Assembly: GCA_020344555.1 (NCBI GenBank)
Contig: CP070827.1
Span: forward strand, 1 to 38,876
Length of the DNA stretch: 38,876 bases
Direction of reading: 5' to 3'
Origin: Phycisphaerales bacterium
GTDB taxonomy: Bacteria > Planctomycetota > Phycisphaerae > UBA1845
Part shown: one piece after another, positions 9,046-18,322 of the stretch
Layout: each line of letters opens with the position of its first letter
Numbering within the stretch: position 1 is the first letter of the stretch
Notes under the pieces: generated by a model
The model's input: the letters and a program-made list of their open reading frames with translations, nothing else
Told to the model about the DNA's origin: nothing
Databases searched by the model: none
Translations under genes and position numbers: made by a program

Positions 9046-10173
9046 ATGGCAGAGAAGCTGCGAATTACGTTCGTCTTGCCCTTTGCTGGTTTGGCTGGCG
9101 GCATTCGCGTCATCGCCATTTACGCCGACAGTCTGCAGAAGCGAGGCCATGATGTTCTTGTGGTCTCACTACCGCGACAAGTGCCGAGCGTCACGCGGCG
9201 GCTCCGCGGATGGGTCCGAGGAAGGCCGGTAAAGTGCGCGCCTAACGAATGTCCGTCGTACTTCGACGGGCTGACCGTCAAGCATCGAGTGCTCGAGAGG
9301 CACCGCCCTGTCACAAACGAGGATATCCCTGACGGTGACGTGGTAATTGCCACTTGGTGGCGAACGGCACCGTGGGTGGCGGAGTTCTCCCCGCTCAAGG
9401 GAGCGAAGGCATACTTCGTTCAGGACTATGGGGCCCATGAGGGGCAGCCATTGGATAAGGTGGCCGAGACCTGGCGATTGCCATTACACAAGATGACCAT
9501 ATCGAAGTGGCTGCTGTCTTTGGTCATCGAGCACTCCGGCGATGAAGACGTGGCATATGTCCCCAATGCTGTGGACTGCAATCAGTTTTACGCACCGTCG
9601 CGCGGTAAGCAGATACGACCAACAGTGGGTCTGATGTACTCCAGACGGCCGCAGAAGGGTCTGGGACTTATGCTCGAAGCGATTGAGCTAGCCAGGCGCA
9701 AAGTGGCGGATCTGCATGTGGTCGCCTACGGTCCAGACGATCCACGAGATGACTTACAGTTGCCGCCTAGTAGCGAATTCACGAAGCTCGCGGCGGAAGA
9801 CATGCTCAGAGGCATCTACGCTAAGTGCGATGCGTGGCTGTTCGGCAGCCGCTTGGAGGGCTTCGGCCTGCCGATTCTCGAGGCGATGGCCTGTCGCACG
9901 CCCGTCGTTGCAACTCCTGCCGGCGCCGCCCCGGAGTTGCTTGAAGGCGGCGGAGGCGTCATCGTAGGCCAGGGTGATCCACAGGACATGGCCCGCAGCA
10001 TCGAGACGGTTTGCGGTCTATCCGAGGCTCAGTGGCGTCGGATGTCGGATGCGGCTTACAAGACGGCAACCGGGTACACGTGGGAGGATGCCACGGACCA
10101 GTTCGAGGCTGGCCTACGTGCGGCCATCGAAAGGCATCATCGCACCTCCGCCGCTGGTGCGACTTATGCGTAA
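9046..10173 (+). CDS. GT4 family glycosyltransferase
   Basis: 375-residue GT-B glycosyltransferase. The N-terminal domain opens LRITFVLPFAGLAGGIRV, with the Gly-rich loop of retaining GT4 enzymes. The C-terminal donor domain has YSRRPQKGL (about 198-206) and the EX7E motif, Glu271 and Glu279, in the segment EGFGLPILEAMA, then TPVVATPAGAAPELL. It transfers a sugar from an NDP-sugar donor during repeat-unit assembly. The ATG at 9046 lies 2 bases after the preceding GT2 stop, so the pair is probably co-translated. A 242-bp gap with no gene follows. Donor and linkage cannot be predicted. Confidence 0.9.
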   Translation: MAEKLRITFVLPFAGLAGGIRVIAIYADSLQKRGHDVLVVSLPRQVPSVTRRLRGWVRGRPVKCAPNECPSYFDGLTVKHRVLERHRPVTNEDIPDGDVVIATWWRTAPWVAEFSPLKGAKAYFVQDYGAHEGQPLDKVAETWRLPLHKMTISKWLLSLVIEHSGDEDVAYVPNAVDCNQFYAPSRGKQIRPTVGLMYSRRPQKGLGLMLEAIELARRKVADLHVVAYGPDDPRDDLQLPPSSEFTKLAAEDMLRGIYAKCDAWLFGSRLEGFGLPILEAMACRTPVVATPAGAAPELLEGGGGVIVGQGDPQDMARSIETVCGLSEAQWRRMSDAAYKTATGYTWEDATDQFEAGLRAAIERHHRTSAAGATYA

Positions 10174-10227
10174 CTTGATGGTGTTTCCCCAGATTCGATC
10201 GGAGGGTATCCCAGATGGAGAATCAGA

Positions 10228-10236
10228 TGGTACAAT
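10228..10236 (+). promoter_or_regulatory. Possible extended -10 promoter before the flippase gene
   Basis: TGGTACAAT matches the extended -10 pattern TGnTATAAT with one mismatch. It lies in the 242-bp non-coding gap between the GT4 gene (stop 10173) and the flippase start at 10416, the longest break in the first half of the cluster. No good -35 lies upstream. A GC hairpin (GGGGCG/CGCCCC) sits about 50 bases downstream without a T-run. Confidence 0.25.
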
Positions 10237-10415
10237 CTCTCTGCATCGGAGCTGTTCACGTCTCGACGGCGAAGAGACTTCTCGCGGGGCGCTCCGCCCC
10301 TTGGAACCGGACCGATTGACGGCACATTGGCTCCGGAAGCGACGGCAGCGTCGAGAAACGCTGAGATCTTGGCGCGCCCTGTTGATGTGCCGTGTCAGCA
10401 AGGTCAGCGTCATCT

Positions 10416-12077
10416 ATGGCCAAGGTAACCGCCAAAGGCATAGGGCGTAATACACTGTATGGCGTGCTTGCGCAGGTTTGGCGCATCGGCTCGCGCATCG
10501 TCCTGACCCCACTGATCATCGCCAAGATTGGGCTGGAGGGATACGGTACCTGGACGCTGCTTTTTACACTTTGCGCCTACGCTGCCGTCGTCGACAGGAC
10601 GTTCAGCACGGCCTATGGCAAATTCACGGCGGAATTCGACGCCATGGGTGACTATCGGAGGCTGTCGCAGATTATCTCCTCGGGGGTCGCGTTTGTCACC
10701 GTGGTGGCGGTAGCCGCTCTGGTCGTCGTCTGGCTGTTTCGGTCGCCGGTCCTCAGGGGTCTGGGCGTGCCTAACAGGGTGTTGGCCCAGGCGAGCCGGG
10801 CGCTGCTAGTCGTCTGTGTAGCCGTTTCACTGAGGATGTCGTTGGGCTACGTGTTGCAGGTACTCGCCGGCCTTCAACGAATGGATCTCCAGTACAAACT
10901 GGGGATTCTCGCTTCAGCCGTCGAGTTCGTGACTGCGATCGCACTACTCTGTTTGGGTTGGGACCTGCTGGGGCTGGCGATGGGGCATTTGTGTGGGCAG
11001 GTGCTGGCGATCACTGCAGCTTGGTGGCTGTGTCGTCGCCTATGTCCGGAGCTACGAGTCTCTCCGCATTTCATCACACTGTGGGGCCTGCGTCGCATTG
11101 TGTCTCTAGGCGGTCGGTTTCAGCTTCTGGCGATTCTGCGCCTTCTAATGGACCAAGGGACCAAAATGCTAATCTCTGGCCTGCTGGGTGTGGCGACGCT
11201 CGCCCTATACGAACTGGCATTCAAACTGCTTTCGTTAGGCAGCACCGTCGGCGGTGCGCTGGTCGCACCGCTCATGCCTGCGTTTGCGAATCTCTATGCG
11301 AGGGATGATCGGCGGGCGTACCGTAGCTTTTTCACGCTTTCGTCCAAAGCAGTGGCCGCAGTTTCGTTCCCGTGCTTCGCGTTCATCGCCATTTTCGCGG
11401 ATCAACTCATTCTGCTGTGGACCGGCCAGGAGTACCCATTGGCGGCTTGGACGACGCGCTGCCTGGCGCTCGGCTTCTTCGCGCTCATGCTCACCAGTGT
11501 CGGGACCGCGAGCCTCCGCGGGCAAGGCACGATTCGTCTGGAAATGGGGCTGGCCCTTATCACTACGTCGCTTCTCGCTCTTCTACTCGCTCCCGGGTAC
11601 ATGCTGTGGGGTTATCGAGGAATCGTTGGCGCTATACTGGCAGGCATCGCCGTCGGGCCTGCCTGGTTCGTCGCTGCATACGCTCGCCGGGAACTGCTCG
11701 ACCTGCGAAGCTACCTTCATGCAACCGTGCTTCGCCCGGCAATCACGCTGGGTCCGCCGATCCTGGCGATCGCGGCTCTTGCCCACGCCACTCCGTTTAC
11801 GCTTTCTCTGGCCAACCCGCGGTGGAATGCGCTCGCCGAACTGACGCTTTGGGGGGTGCTGTTCAGTGTGCTCGTCGGCTGTTGCGGCTGGTTCTTCCTC
11901 CTGTCGTCCGCGGATCGGGCCCGGCTCGAAACAGTCTTTCGCCCGTCGGCTGCGGAGCGTCGCCGGCCGGCAACAGATAGTGTGACGCCGATGTCCCGCA
12001 GTCACGGTATCCGAGGGCACCAGAAAACTAGAATCCGAGAGACACCCGCGCGGCATCCTCCTCGTGAGCTTCGCTGA
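10416..12077 (+). CDS. Polysaccharide flippase (Wzx/MATE-like oligosaccharide transporter)
   Basis: 553 residues, highly hydrophobic, with around a dozen membrane segments. The N-terminal AKGIGRNTLYGVL, the RIGSRIVLTPLIIAKIGLE helix and YGTWTLLF are typical of the MOP/polysaccharide-biosynthesis transporter superfamily. It probably moves the undecaprenyl-linked glycan repeat unit from the inner to the outer leaflet of the cytoplasmic membrane. I use the ATG at 10416; a GTG at 10392 would add eight residues, and neither has a strong Shine-Dalgarno. The C-terminus overlaps the start of the polymerase gene by 14 bases, coupling flippase and polymerase as expected for a Wzx/Wzy pathway. The last 50 residues are hydrophilic and not family-conserved. 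Confidence 0.88.
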   Translation: MAKVTAKGIGRNTLYGVLAQVWRIGSRIVLTPLIIAKIGLEGYGTWTLLFTLCAYAAVVDRTFSTAYGKFTAEFDAMGDYRRLSQIISSGVAFVTVVAVAALVVVWLFRSPVLRGLGVPNRVLAQASRALLVVCVAVSLRMSLGYVLQVLAGLQRMDLQYKLGILASAVEFVTAIALLCLGWDLLGLAMGHLCGQVLAITAAWWLCRRLCPELRVSPHFITLWGLRRIVSLGGRFQLLAILRLLMDQGTKMLISGLLGVATLALYELAFKLLSLGSTVGGALVAPLMPAFANLYARDDRRAYRSFFTLSSKAVAAVSFPCFAFIAIFADQLILLWTGQEYPLAAWTTRCLALGFFALMLTSVGTASLRGQGTIRLEMGLALITTSLLALLLAPGYMLWGYRGIVGAILAGIAVGPAWFVAAYARRELLDLRSYLHATVLRPAITLGPPILAIAALAHATPFTLSLANPRWNALAELTLWGVLFSVLVGCCGWFFLLSSADRARLETVFRPSAAERRRPATDSVTPMSRSHGIRGHQKTRIRETPARHPPRELR

Positions 12078-13431
12078 ACTCGTACTCCTGGCGTGGATAC
12101 CGATCAGCGCCGCTCTGTTTGCGCTGTTCAGGCCGGCCCGTGCGCTCGTTCTTGCCTACCTAGTCGGTTGGCTTCTGCTGCCGATGGCCCGGCTCCAGAT
12201 CGAGGGTTTCTGGGACATTAACAAGACGCTAGCTACTAACATGGGCGTGGTGACCGGCCTTTTTCTCTTCTGTCCACGAACGCTCAAGGGCTACAGGGTT
12301 GGTCCGGCCGATGTCGGGATCCTCGTGTTTGCGGTGGTGACAGGCATTGCGTCGATGCTCAACGGCCTTGGCGCGTATGATGGCCTGTCCTCCGTTGTCC
12401 AACAGATATTCTACTATGCCATACCCTTTTGTCTCGGGCGTGCAGTCTTGCGCACCCCACGTCACCTCCTCGATGCTAGTCGGCTCATCATTACGGGAGC
12501 GGCTCTATACGCCGTACTCGCCGTTTGGGAGTGGCGCATGAGCCCCCGTATACACAGGACGCTATACGGGTACTTCCAGCACGGATTCTCCCAGCACATG
12601 CGCTGGGGGCGTTATCGACCCATTCTATGCTTCCCTCACGCCCTCGGCCTTGGTAGTTTCATGGCTTGGACCTCGTTGTTGGGTATTTGGCTGCACCGCG
12701 CTCGCCAACTTCCACCCCTATTCGGAGTCCCCTCAACCGCAATCGTGCTGCTGCCACTGCTCGGTCTGGCCGCCTCAATGTCTTTCGGTCCGTGGGGCCT
12801 GTTTCTCGCCGGCTTCAGCCTTCTCCTACTGTGGCGCTGGACGGGCCGACGTTGGCTGTTTCTACTGCCCGCCTTCTTCACACTTCTTTGGATGAGCGGA
12901 CGTTACACGACTCTCGTCGATGGCCAGTGGTTGACCTCGGCTGTCGCAAAGGTATCAACCGAACGTGCAAGCTCGCTTCAATATCGGATCGATGCTGAAG
13001 CCCGGCTGCTGGACCACGCGAGGGAGCGTCCGGTCTTCGGTTGGGGCACCCGGGCTAGGGACCCTTTTCGGAACGATGCTGGACGTTTCCTCTTTGCGAC
13101 CGACGGACTCTGGACGATTTTCCTTAGTTTCTACGGTCTCGCGGGCTTGCTTTCCTTCTATCTATGGTGGTGCTGGCCTTTGTTGGTGAGCACGAGGCCG
13201 AATAGGCGAACTGTGCTAGACGCCGCGGTTGAAGCCTCACTGGTGGCCATCGGCATGCAAGCGGTGAACTTCCTCTTTAACGGCTTCCTGAGCCCCGTGC
13301 TTACCCTGATCTGTGGGGCAGCAGTCAGCTCCTTGGAGACATCAAGAGGAGAGACAGACACTTGCCGTCCCACCTTGCCTGGGCTGCCGCCGTCGAGATC
13401 GCCAAGCGCGCTCCCTATACCAACGCCATGA
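12064..13431 (+). CDS. O-antigen polymerase/ligase-like membrane protein (Wzy/WaaL type)
   Basis: 455 residues with about ten hydrophobic segments. A large hydrophilic loop between later segments includes ERPVFGWGTRARDPF (about residues 320-334), matching the RPxxGxG loop of Wzy_C-type O-antigen polymerases and ligases. The expected role is to join flipped repeat units on the periplasmic side, or to ligate the finished chain. The two cannot be separated from sequence alone. The start is GTG 12064, inside the flippase C-terminus. The stop overlaps the next ATG (ATGA), continuing the coupled chain. The last 30 residues are Pro/Ser/Thr-rich and look like an unstructured tail. Confidence 0.82.
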   Translation: MSFAELVLLAWIPISAALFALFRPARALVLAYLVGWLLLPMARLQIEGFWDINKTLATNMGVVTGLFLFCPRTLKGYRVGPADVGILVFAVVTGIASMLNGLGAYDGLSSVVQQIFYYAIPFCLGRAVLRTPRHLLDASRLIITGAALYAVLAVWEWRMSPRIHRTLYGYFQHGFSQHMRWGRYRPILCFPHALGLGSFMAWTSLLGIWLHRARQLPPLFGVPSTAIVLLPLLGLAASMSFGPWGLFLAGFSLLLLWRWTGRRWLFLLPAFFTLLWMSGRYTTLVDGQWLTSAVAKVSTERASSLQYRIDAEARLLDHARERPVFGWGTRARDPFRNDAGRFLFATDGLWTIFLSFYGLAGLLSFYLWWCWPLLVSTRPNRRTVLDAAVEASLVAIGMQAVNFLFNGFLSPVLTLICGAAVSSLETSRGETDTCRPTLPGLPPSRSPSALPIPTP

Positions 13432-14378
13432 AGGACGTCACCATCGTTATTGTCAGCTATAACGTCAGGGATTTGCTACGTGATTGTCTTGCATCGATTC
13501 CATCCGGCTGCCAGGGCCTCATCACTGAGACGTTCGTTGTGGATAATGCAAGCTCCGACCGGTCCGCCGAAATGGTCAGCCGAGAATTCCCCTGGGCCCG
13601 CCTGCTTCACAACGAGAACAATGCTGGATTTGCAGCTGCAAACAACGTGGGCCTGTGTCAGGCTACCGGTCGCTACGTTCTTCTGCTAAACCCTGACACT
13701 CGGTTGCGCCCCTCTGCCGTGTTCGAACTGGTTCGCTTTATGGATGCGCGGCCATCTGCTGGCTATTGTGGCCCTCGCCTTCTCAATGGCGATACCAGTC
13801 ACCAGCCTTCGGCACGGCGCCTTCCAACGTTGTTCAGCACCGCTTATTCCCTGCTTGGACTCTCCAGCCGCTTCCCCAAGAGCCGTCACGCGCTTGATCT
13901 GCATCTATTGCACGGTCACACAAAGGACTTCCGCGCGGATTGGCTGACGGGAGCCTGCTTGCTCGTCCGAGCAAGCTGCGTGCGCCAGGTGGGGGCCCTG
14001 GACCCGGGGTTCTTCCTGTACTTCGAGGAGACTGACTGGTGCAGGCGTATGCTGGCGGCAGGCTGGACTGGCTGGTTTGTGCACCGTGCTGAAGTGGTTC
14101 ATTTGGGTGGCCGGAGCGTCTCCCACGCAGGCGCAACGGACCTTTTTTTCGGTAACCACCCCATTCACTGGATTCGGAGTAGCCGGCGCTACTTCCGCCG
14201 CCAATACGGGCTTCTGGGGATGTTGTGGTCCGAATTCGTCCAGCTGCTGCTGTACTCGTTGATCTGGTTGCGCCATCGCTGGCAAAGGAAAGCCGAAAGT
14301 CGGCTGAAAGCACGTCGCGCGGCCGGCACCATCCGTTATTTGTTGTTCTCAAGAAAGCCCAAGGATTCACCCACGTAA
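13428..14378 (+). CDS. GT2 glycosyltransferase, WbbL-like (rhamnosyltransferase family)
   Basis: 316 residues. This GT-A family 2 enzyme resembles WbbL-type rhamnosyltransferases: VTIVIVSYNVRDLL at 4-17, VDNASSDRS at 38-46, a NAGFAAANN loop at 65-73 and LLLNPDTRL at 85-93 (DxD-equivalent Asp90). It also has GACLLVRA (175-182) and the catalytic EETDW at 200-204. A C-terminal hydrophobic and basic stretch (about 265-310) may tether it to the membrane. Family members often transfer L-rhamnose from dTDP-rhamnose, which fits the rmlD gene at the left edge, but the donor is inferred. I reject the upstream in-frame start at 13362, because ATG 13428 restores the family N-terminus and gives an ATGA overlap with the polymerase. 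Confidence 0.9.
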   Translation: MKDVTIVIVSYNVRDLLRDCLASIPSGCQGLITETFVVDNASSDRSAEMVSREFPWARLLHNENNAGFAAANNVGLCQATGRYVLLLNPDTRLRPSAVFELVRFMDARPSAGYCGPRLLNGDTSHQPSARRLPTLFSTAYSLLGLSSRFPKSRHALDLHLLHGHTKDFRADWLTGACLLVRASCVRQVGALDPGFFLYFEETDWCRRMLAAGWTGWFVHRAEVVHLGGRSVSHAGATDLFFGNHPIHWIRSSRRYFRRQYGLLGMLWSEFVQLLLYSLIWLRHRWQRKAESRLKARRAAGTIRYLLFSRKPKDSPT

Positions 14379-14582
14379 AATGCGCATCCACCGCACAGGC
14401 CCAGGCAAACTAGAGCAACCGTACCCTGTTCTCCGAGTTTCTCCGCGCCGCACTCACTCGCGAGCAGCGCGGAATGGCCGTTGGCACTTTACCTCCCGCG
14501 CATGGGGTCTAGCGCTCCGTCCGGCCTGTGCGGCGCCGGTGGTATACCCCGCGCGTCGATTCCCGTTGCCAAAGCAAACTCG

Positions 14583-16013
14583 ATGACCTCCGACTACGGC
14601 AAACCTAACATCTTACTGATTTTTGTAGACTCAGCCCGCGCAGACCATCTGTCGTGCTACGGCTATGCGCGCCCAACGTCGCCCAACATTGACCGAGTCG
14701 CCTCGGAGGGCTGCCTCTTTGAAACATGTATCACAGCGGCGCCATTCAGTCCCGCCTCCTACGCTTCCATCATAAGCAATCAGTATCCCCATCAGCATGG
14801 CGTCAACGGCGACACCGTGCGGGCATGGCCGCAAGAAATGGTCCGCCTTCCTCAGAAGTTGCGCAGCCAGGGGTACTTCACATTCTGCGTTTCAAACAAC
14901 TCCTTCGTTAGCCGAGCGATGAATGGGCACCTCGGATTTGACGAGTTCGTGGACCCGCGCACCCCTTGGTTCCTTCGCGTTCAGAACCGCATCATGAGTC
15001 AATGTCGCAAACTTGGCGGCGCGGCCCTGGCGGACCGGTTGGAATCACGTCGCTTGCTCGCAAAAGACAAGGGTAATTCGCGCGACGCTGTGAGAACGTC
15101 GCAATCGATTCTGGCGCGAAACCACAGACCGTTCTTCGGTATGGTCATCTTGATGGATCCACATGCTCTTTACGACCCCTCCCGCCTTGACTTTGCGCGC
15201 GACCGGCGTGGTGCACGTCGTTTCCTACGAACGATCAACGGTCGTCAAATGTGGGCCCGGGTCATGGCCGGCAGAACCTCGCTAACCAGGGAGTACACAC
15301 GACTTGCCCTGGATATCTATGATGCCGAACTCCTTCACGCGGACCGATGTCTGGGCGAACTCGTGGACTTCCTCGATCGGACTCATCAGCTCGAGCACAC
15401 AATCGTTGCCGTGACGTCTGATCATGGCGAAGCCTTCGGCGAGCATGGAGTCTGGGGACACGGCTTCTCTCTCCATGAATGTCTGACTCGTGTGCCGCTC
15501 GTCCTGCGACACCCCGGTTTCTGGCCGTCAGGGAGTCGTTTCCCTGGCCTCGTCCAGTTGCACGACTTGCACGAGATGTGCCTGAGCGTAGCTGAATCGG
15601 GTGATCCGAGGCCTGACCAGTATCCACATTGCCTGACGCAAGCCGCGAATCCTGACTGGTCGGCTCGACATGTCACGTTCAGTGAGATGCCGGTGCAGTC
15701 TAAGACGATTCGCTTCATGCGCGAATTGAATCCGGCGTTTGAACCCGGAGTATGGAGTTACCATTCCTGGGCCGTCCGATCGGCAGATTGGCGCTACATC
15801 CAGCATGATAACGGGACCCAGGAGCTCTACGACCTTCGCGCGGATCCTGGGGAGGCTTGTTCTCTTCACAGTGAGAACCGGGACGTTGTCGCAACATATT
15901 CCGATATGCTTGCGCGGCACCGCATGTCGGGTGCAACCAAGGCTTACGAGGCTGACGAATCCCAGGAGCGACTAATCCTGGACCGTTTGCGCGCTCTTGG
16001 TTATGTTGAATGA
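14583..16013 (+). CDS. Sulfatase-fold hydrolase/transferase, Ser at nucleophile position
   Basis: 476 residues of the alkaline-phosphatase/sulfatase superfamily. NILLIFVDSARADHLSCYGY (9-28) is the first metal-binding strand. SDHGEAFGEHGVWGHG is the second metal site, and LYDLRADPGE the C-terminal family segment. Classical sulfatases have CxPxR, whose Cys becomes formylglycine. Here the aligned segment is APFSPASYAS, with Ser56 at the nucleophile position and Tyr60 where Arg is expected. The formylglycine signature is therefore absent, and the enzyme may instead be a phospho- or sulfo-ester hydrolase or a phosphotransferase acting on the glycan. The longer frame from 14481 would add 34 unconserved residues; ATG 14583 is preferred. 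No signal peptide is obvious. Its stop overlaps the next start (ATGA). Confidence 0.8.
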   Translation: MTSDYGKPNILLIFVDSARADHLSCYGYARPTSPNIDRVASEGCLFETCITAAPFSPASYASIISNQYPHQHGVNGDTVRAWPQEMVRLPQKLRSQGYFTFCVSNNSFVSRAMNGHLGFDEFVDPRTPWFLRVQNRIMSQCRKLGGAALADRLESRRLLAKDKGNSRDAVRTSQSILARNHRPFFGMVILMDPHALYDPSRLDFARDRRGARRFLRTINGRQMWARVMAGRTSLTREYTRLALDIYDAELLHADRCLGELVDFLDRTHQLEHTIVAVTSDHGEAFGEHGVWGHGFSLHECLTRVPLVLRHPGFWPSGSRFPGLVQLHDLHEMCLSVAESGDPRPDQYPHCLTQAANPDWSARHVTFSEMPVQSKTIRFMRELNPAFEPGVWSYHSWAVRSADWRYIQHDNGTQELYDLRADPGEACSLHSENRDVVATYSDMLARHRMSGATKAYEADESQERLILDRLRALGYVE

Positions 16014-17305
16014 CTGCTAGTACATCAGCATCCGGCTATGGGTATCTGGTAGTGATTCATATCCCGTATGCACTCGCCCAGGATGGTTCCGTGCTAACTG
16101 GTGCGATGTGGGTCAAGGACTTGCGTGGAATGGCGGCACACCTCGGACGGATAACTGTCGCTGCGCCAGTGCTGCCGCTATGGCAACTGACGCCTGCGAA
16201 AGCGGGTAGTTTTGATCTTGCGTGCGTTGCTCGTGGTGATCCAGAGCTGACGTTCGTTCCTCTTCCCTATTACAGCTCGGCTGCAACGTTCCTTAAGTCC
16301 AGCCCGCGTCTCGTTCGGGAACTGGCACGGCATGTCCGACGTGCGAGCATCGTACATATTGATACAGGCGGGTGGCCGCTCCCGCCGGGAGAACTGGCTT
16401 TCTTTTTCGCGAGGTGGATGGGTAAGCGGACGGTCCTTTTCGCGGGTGACGGGGCCGATCCCCTCAGTCGGTTCGACGAGAAGGCTTCCCGCGACCGTTC
16501 TCTGCCCAGAAAGCTCTGGACGCGCGCGCTGAAGACACAGTTTCGTTGTTTCTGCCAGTGCGCAGCCGGCGGAGCGGATCTCGTGTTCTTTCACAATCCC
16601 GTCACGGAAGCTCATTTTGCCAAGTATGCTCGACGGTACGAGACGATCGTTCGGACCTTCGTTGATGTCGCCCTGATCCTTTCCCCCGAACAGGTCCAGG
16701 CGAAGCTCAGCAGACTCACGGAGCACGAGTCGTTGCGCTGCATCATGGCGGGCCGCCTGATTCCCATGAAGGGCGTCGATCACGCGATTGCTGCTCTGGC
16801 ACATGCACGGAACAAGGGAATCCGCGCCACCTTGTCCGTCGTAGGCAACGGATCCGAAGAATCACGCCTGCGTGGACAAGCAAGACGGGCGGGACTCGAC
16901 AGTGCCATCCAATTCATTGGCTCGGTTCCGTACGGACCGGAGCTCTTTGGCCTTCTACAAGCCCACGATGTGGTCATCGTGTGCAACTTGACCGAGGAAC
17001 TGAGTCGAAACGTACTTTTGAGCATGGCTCTTGGCAGCATCGTCCTCGCCTATGACAACGGCCCGATGCGAACCGTGGTTCGCCATAATACAAACGGACT
17101 GCTAATCCCGCGGGGATCGGTCGAGGCCCTCGGCGATGCCCTCGCGAGGCTGGCCACGGATCGGCGCCTGCAAGGGAAGCTCCTCAAAGCTGGGATCCGT
17201 ACTGCCCAGGGCTACACGTTTGAAGCCTGCCACGCCCGGAGGGCCGAACTCATACGACATGTGACCGACGCGTCCCCACGGCATCGTCCTTCGCTCAATG
17301 ACTGA
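16010..17305 (+). CDS. GT4-like glycosyltransferase with altered EX7E motif
   Basis: 431 residues, GT-B fold. The donor domain has AGRLIPMKGVDHAI (247-260), SVVGNGSEESRL (276-287) and QFIGSVPYGPEL (301-312), all family-typical. The usual NVLLEAMA segment reads NVLLSMALG (334-342), so the second Glu of EX7E is replaced: Glu330 pairs with Ser338, and the segment is one residue short. In GT4 enzymes these Glu residues contact the donor, so activity or donor choice may differ. The N-terminal half is divergent. ATG 16010 overlaps the sulfatase stop, and the gene overlaps the next one by 8 bases. It probably adds one sugar to the repeat unit; specificity unknown. Confidence 0.82.
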   Translation: MTASTSASGYGYLVVIHIPYALAQDGSVLTGAMWVKDLRGMAAHLGRITVAAPVLPLWQLTPAKAGSFDLACVARGDPELTFVPLPYYSSAATFLKSSPRLVRELARHVRRASIVHIDTGGWPLPPGELAFFFARWMGKRTVLFAGDGADPLSRFDEKASRDRSLPRKLWTRALKTQFRCFCQCAAGGADLVFFHNPVTEAHFAKYARRYETIVRTFVDVALILSPEQVQAKLSRLTEHESLRCIMAGRLIPMKGVDHAIAALAHARNKGIRATLSVVGNGSEESRLRGQARRAGLDSAIQFIGSVPYGPELFGLLQAHDVVIVCNLTEELSRNVLLSMALGSIVLAYDNGPMRTVVRHNTNGLLIPRGSVEALGDALARLATDRRLQGKLLKAGIRTAQGYTFEACHARRAELIRHVTDASPRHRPSLND

Positions 17306-18224
17306 ATTCCAAGAACTGTGGGCGGCGTCAGCCAAGTCGGACCTTGAACACCTAGCTTCGAGCCGACGCGGCGACATTGTTTACCGCCCCCGAAACGTAC
17401 TGGGACACCTGCTACTGAAGTTGGCTCGGAGACACATCTTCACCTACGCCATAGAAGATCGACCGAAGGAGCGTTGGCTGCAACAAGCAATGACGCAAAC
17501 GGGCACCCACATCTTGGACATCGGTGTTCGTACTGGTTATCATGCCCATTTGTTCAAGAAACGTGGCAAGCGTGTATACGGACTCGATATTGCGTCCGTC
17601 TATATCGACCATTGCCTCAAGAGCGCCTCTATCGACTACGGCGCTGTCTGTGATGTGGAACGAGATCAAATACCCGTGCCTGCCGATTTTGCCTGTGGTT
17701 TACCCACATACTATGACGCGATTTTCGCCGGCGAGATTATCGAGCACCTGCTCGACGCTCGGCGTTTCTTCTACAAGCTCGCGCGCGTCTGCCGACCCGG
17801 CGGCTGCCTTATCGTAACAACGCCGAATCTCGCATATCTGGGAAACCGCTTCCGGCTTCTTCTCGGCAGGGACCTTCATCCACTCACGATGGATCGCGGA
17901 GTCACCGGCCATCAGCATATACGCGTATACACATGTAGACTGCTCGGTCGCCTTCTTGCCGAAGTGGGCTTTCGAATCACTCAAGTCGCAGGCGACGGGC
18001 TGCTTTTGGATCTCAGACGGGCCCTTGATACCGTCCGTATATCCTCGCAACGCTCCACTCTCCTGACCGATTCCCAACCACCCCTACTGACCGTTCCCTT
18101 CTCCGGGACGCTGTTGCCGCGGCTGGGCCTAGTCCTGTACGTCCAAGCTCACAAGGGCTCCGACCATGCGGATCCCCTACCACAAGCGGGCAATACCCGT
18201 TGTCCATCCCGAGGATGCTCTTGA
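17298..18224 (+). CDS. Class I SAM-dependent methyltransferase
   Basis: 308 residues. Motif I is ILDIGVRTGYHAH (72-84), followed by GLDIAS (95-100), the acidic loop that binds SAM ribose. IFAGEIIEHLLDARRFF and CRPGGCLIVTTPN are the standard motif II/III region of methyltransferase type 11/12 enzymes. It probably O-methylates a sugar of the exported glycan or its lipid-linked precursor; the locus context is the only pointer. The gene overlaps the preceding glycosyltransferase by 8 bases. About 98 non-coding bases follow. The final 50 residues are Ser/Pro-rich and not part of the catalytic fold. Confidence 0.85.
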   Translation: MTEFQELWAASAKSDLEHLASSRRGDIVYRPRNVLGHLLLKLARRHIFTYAIEDRPKERWLQQAMTQTGTHILDIGVRTGYHAHLFKKRGKRVYGLDIASVYIDHCLKSASIDYGAVCDVERDQIPVPADFACGLPTYYDAIFAGEIIEHLLDARRFFYKLARVCRPGGCLIVTTPNLAYLGNRFRLLLGRDLHPLTMDRGVTGHQHIRVYTCRLLGRLLAEVGFRITQVAGDGLLLDLRRALDTVRISSQRSTLLTDSQPPLLTVPFSGTLLPRLGLVLYVQAHKGSDHADPLPQAGNTRCPSRGCS

Positions 18225-18322
18225 TCGCCACAGCCAGCAGCCAGCAGCGGTCACCCACACGCCTAATCCAACAGCACCGCGTGCCGGAAAAGGCTCTTTT
18301 CACATGGAAACTGCAGTGACTC

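Noticed and set aside
13362-13427. Longer N-terminus of the WbbL-like GT2
   Set aside because: The extra 22 residues lie inside the polymerase gene and are unlike the family; the ATGA overlap start is better.
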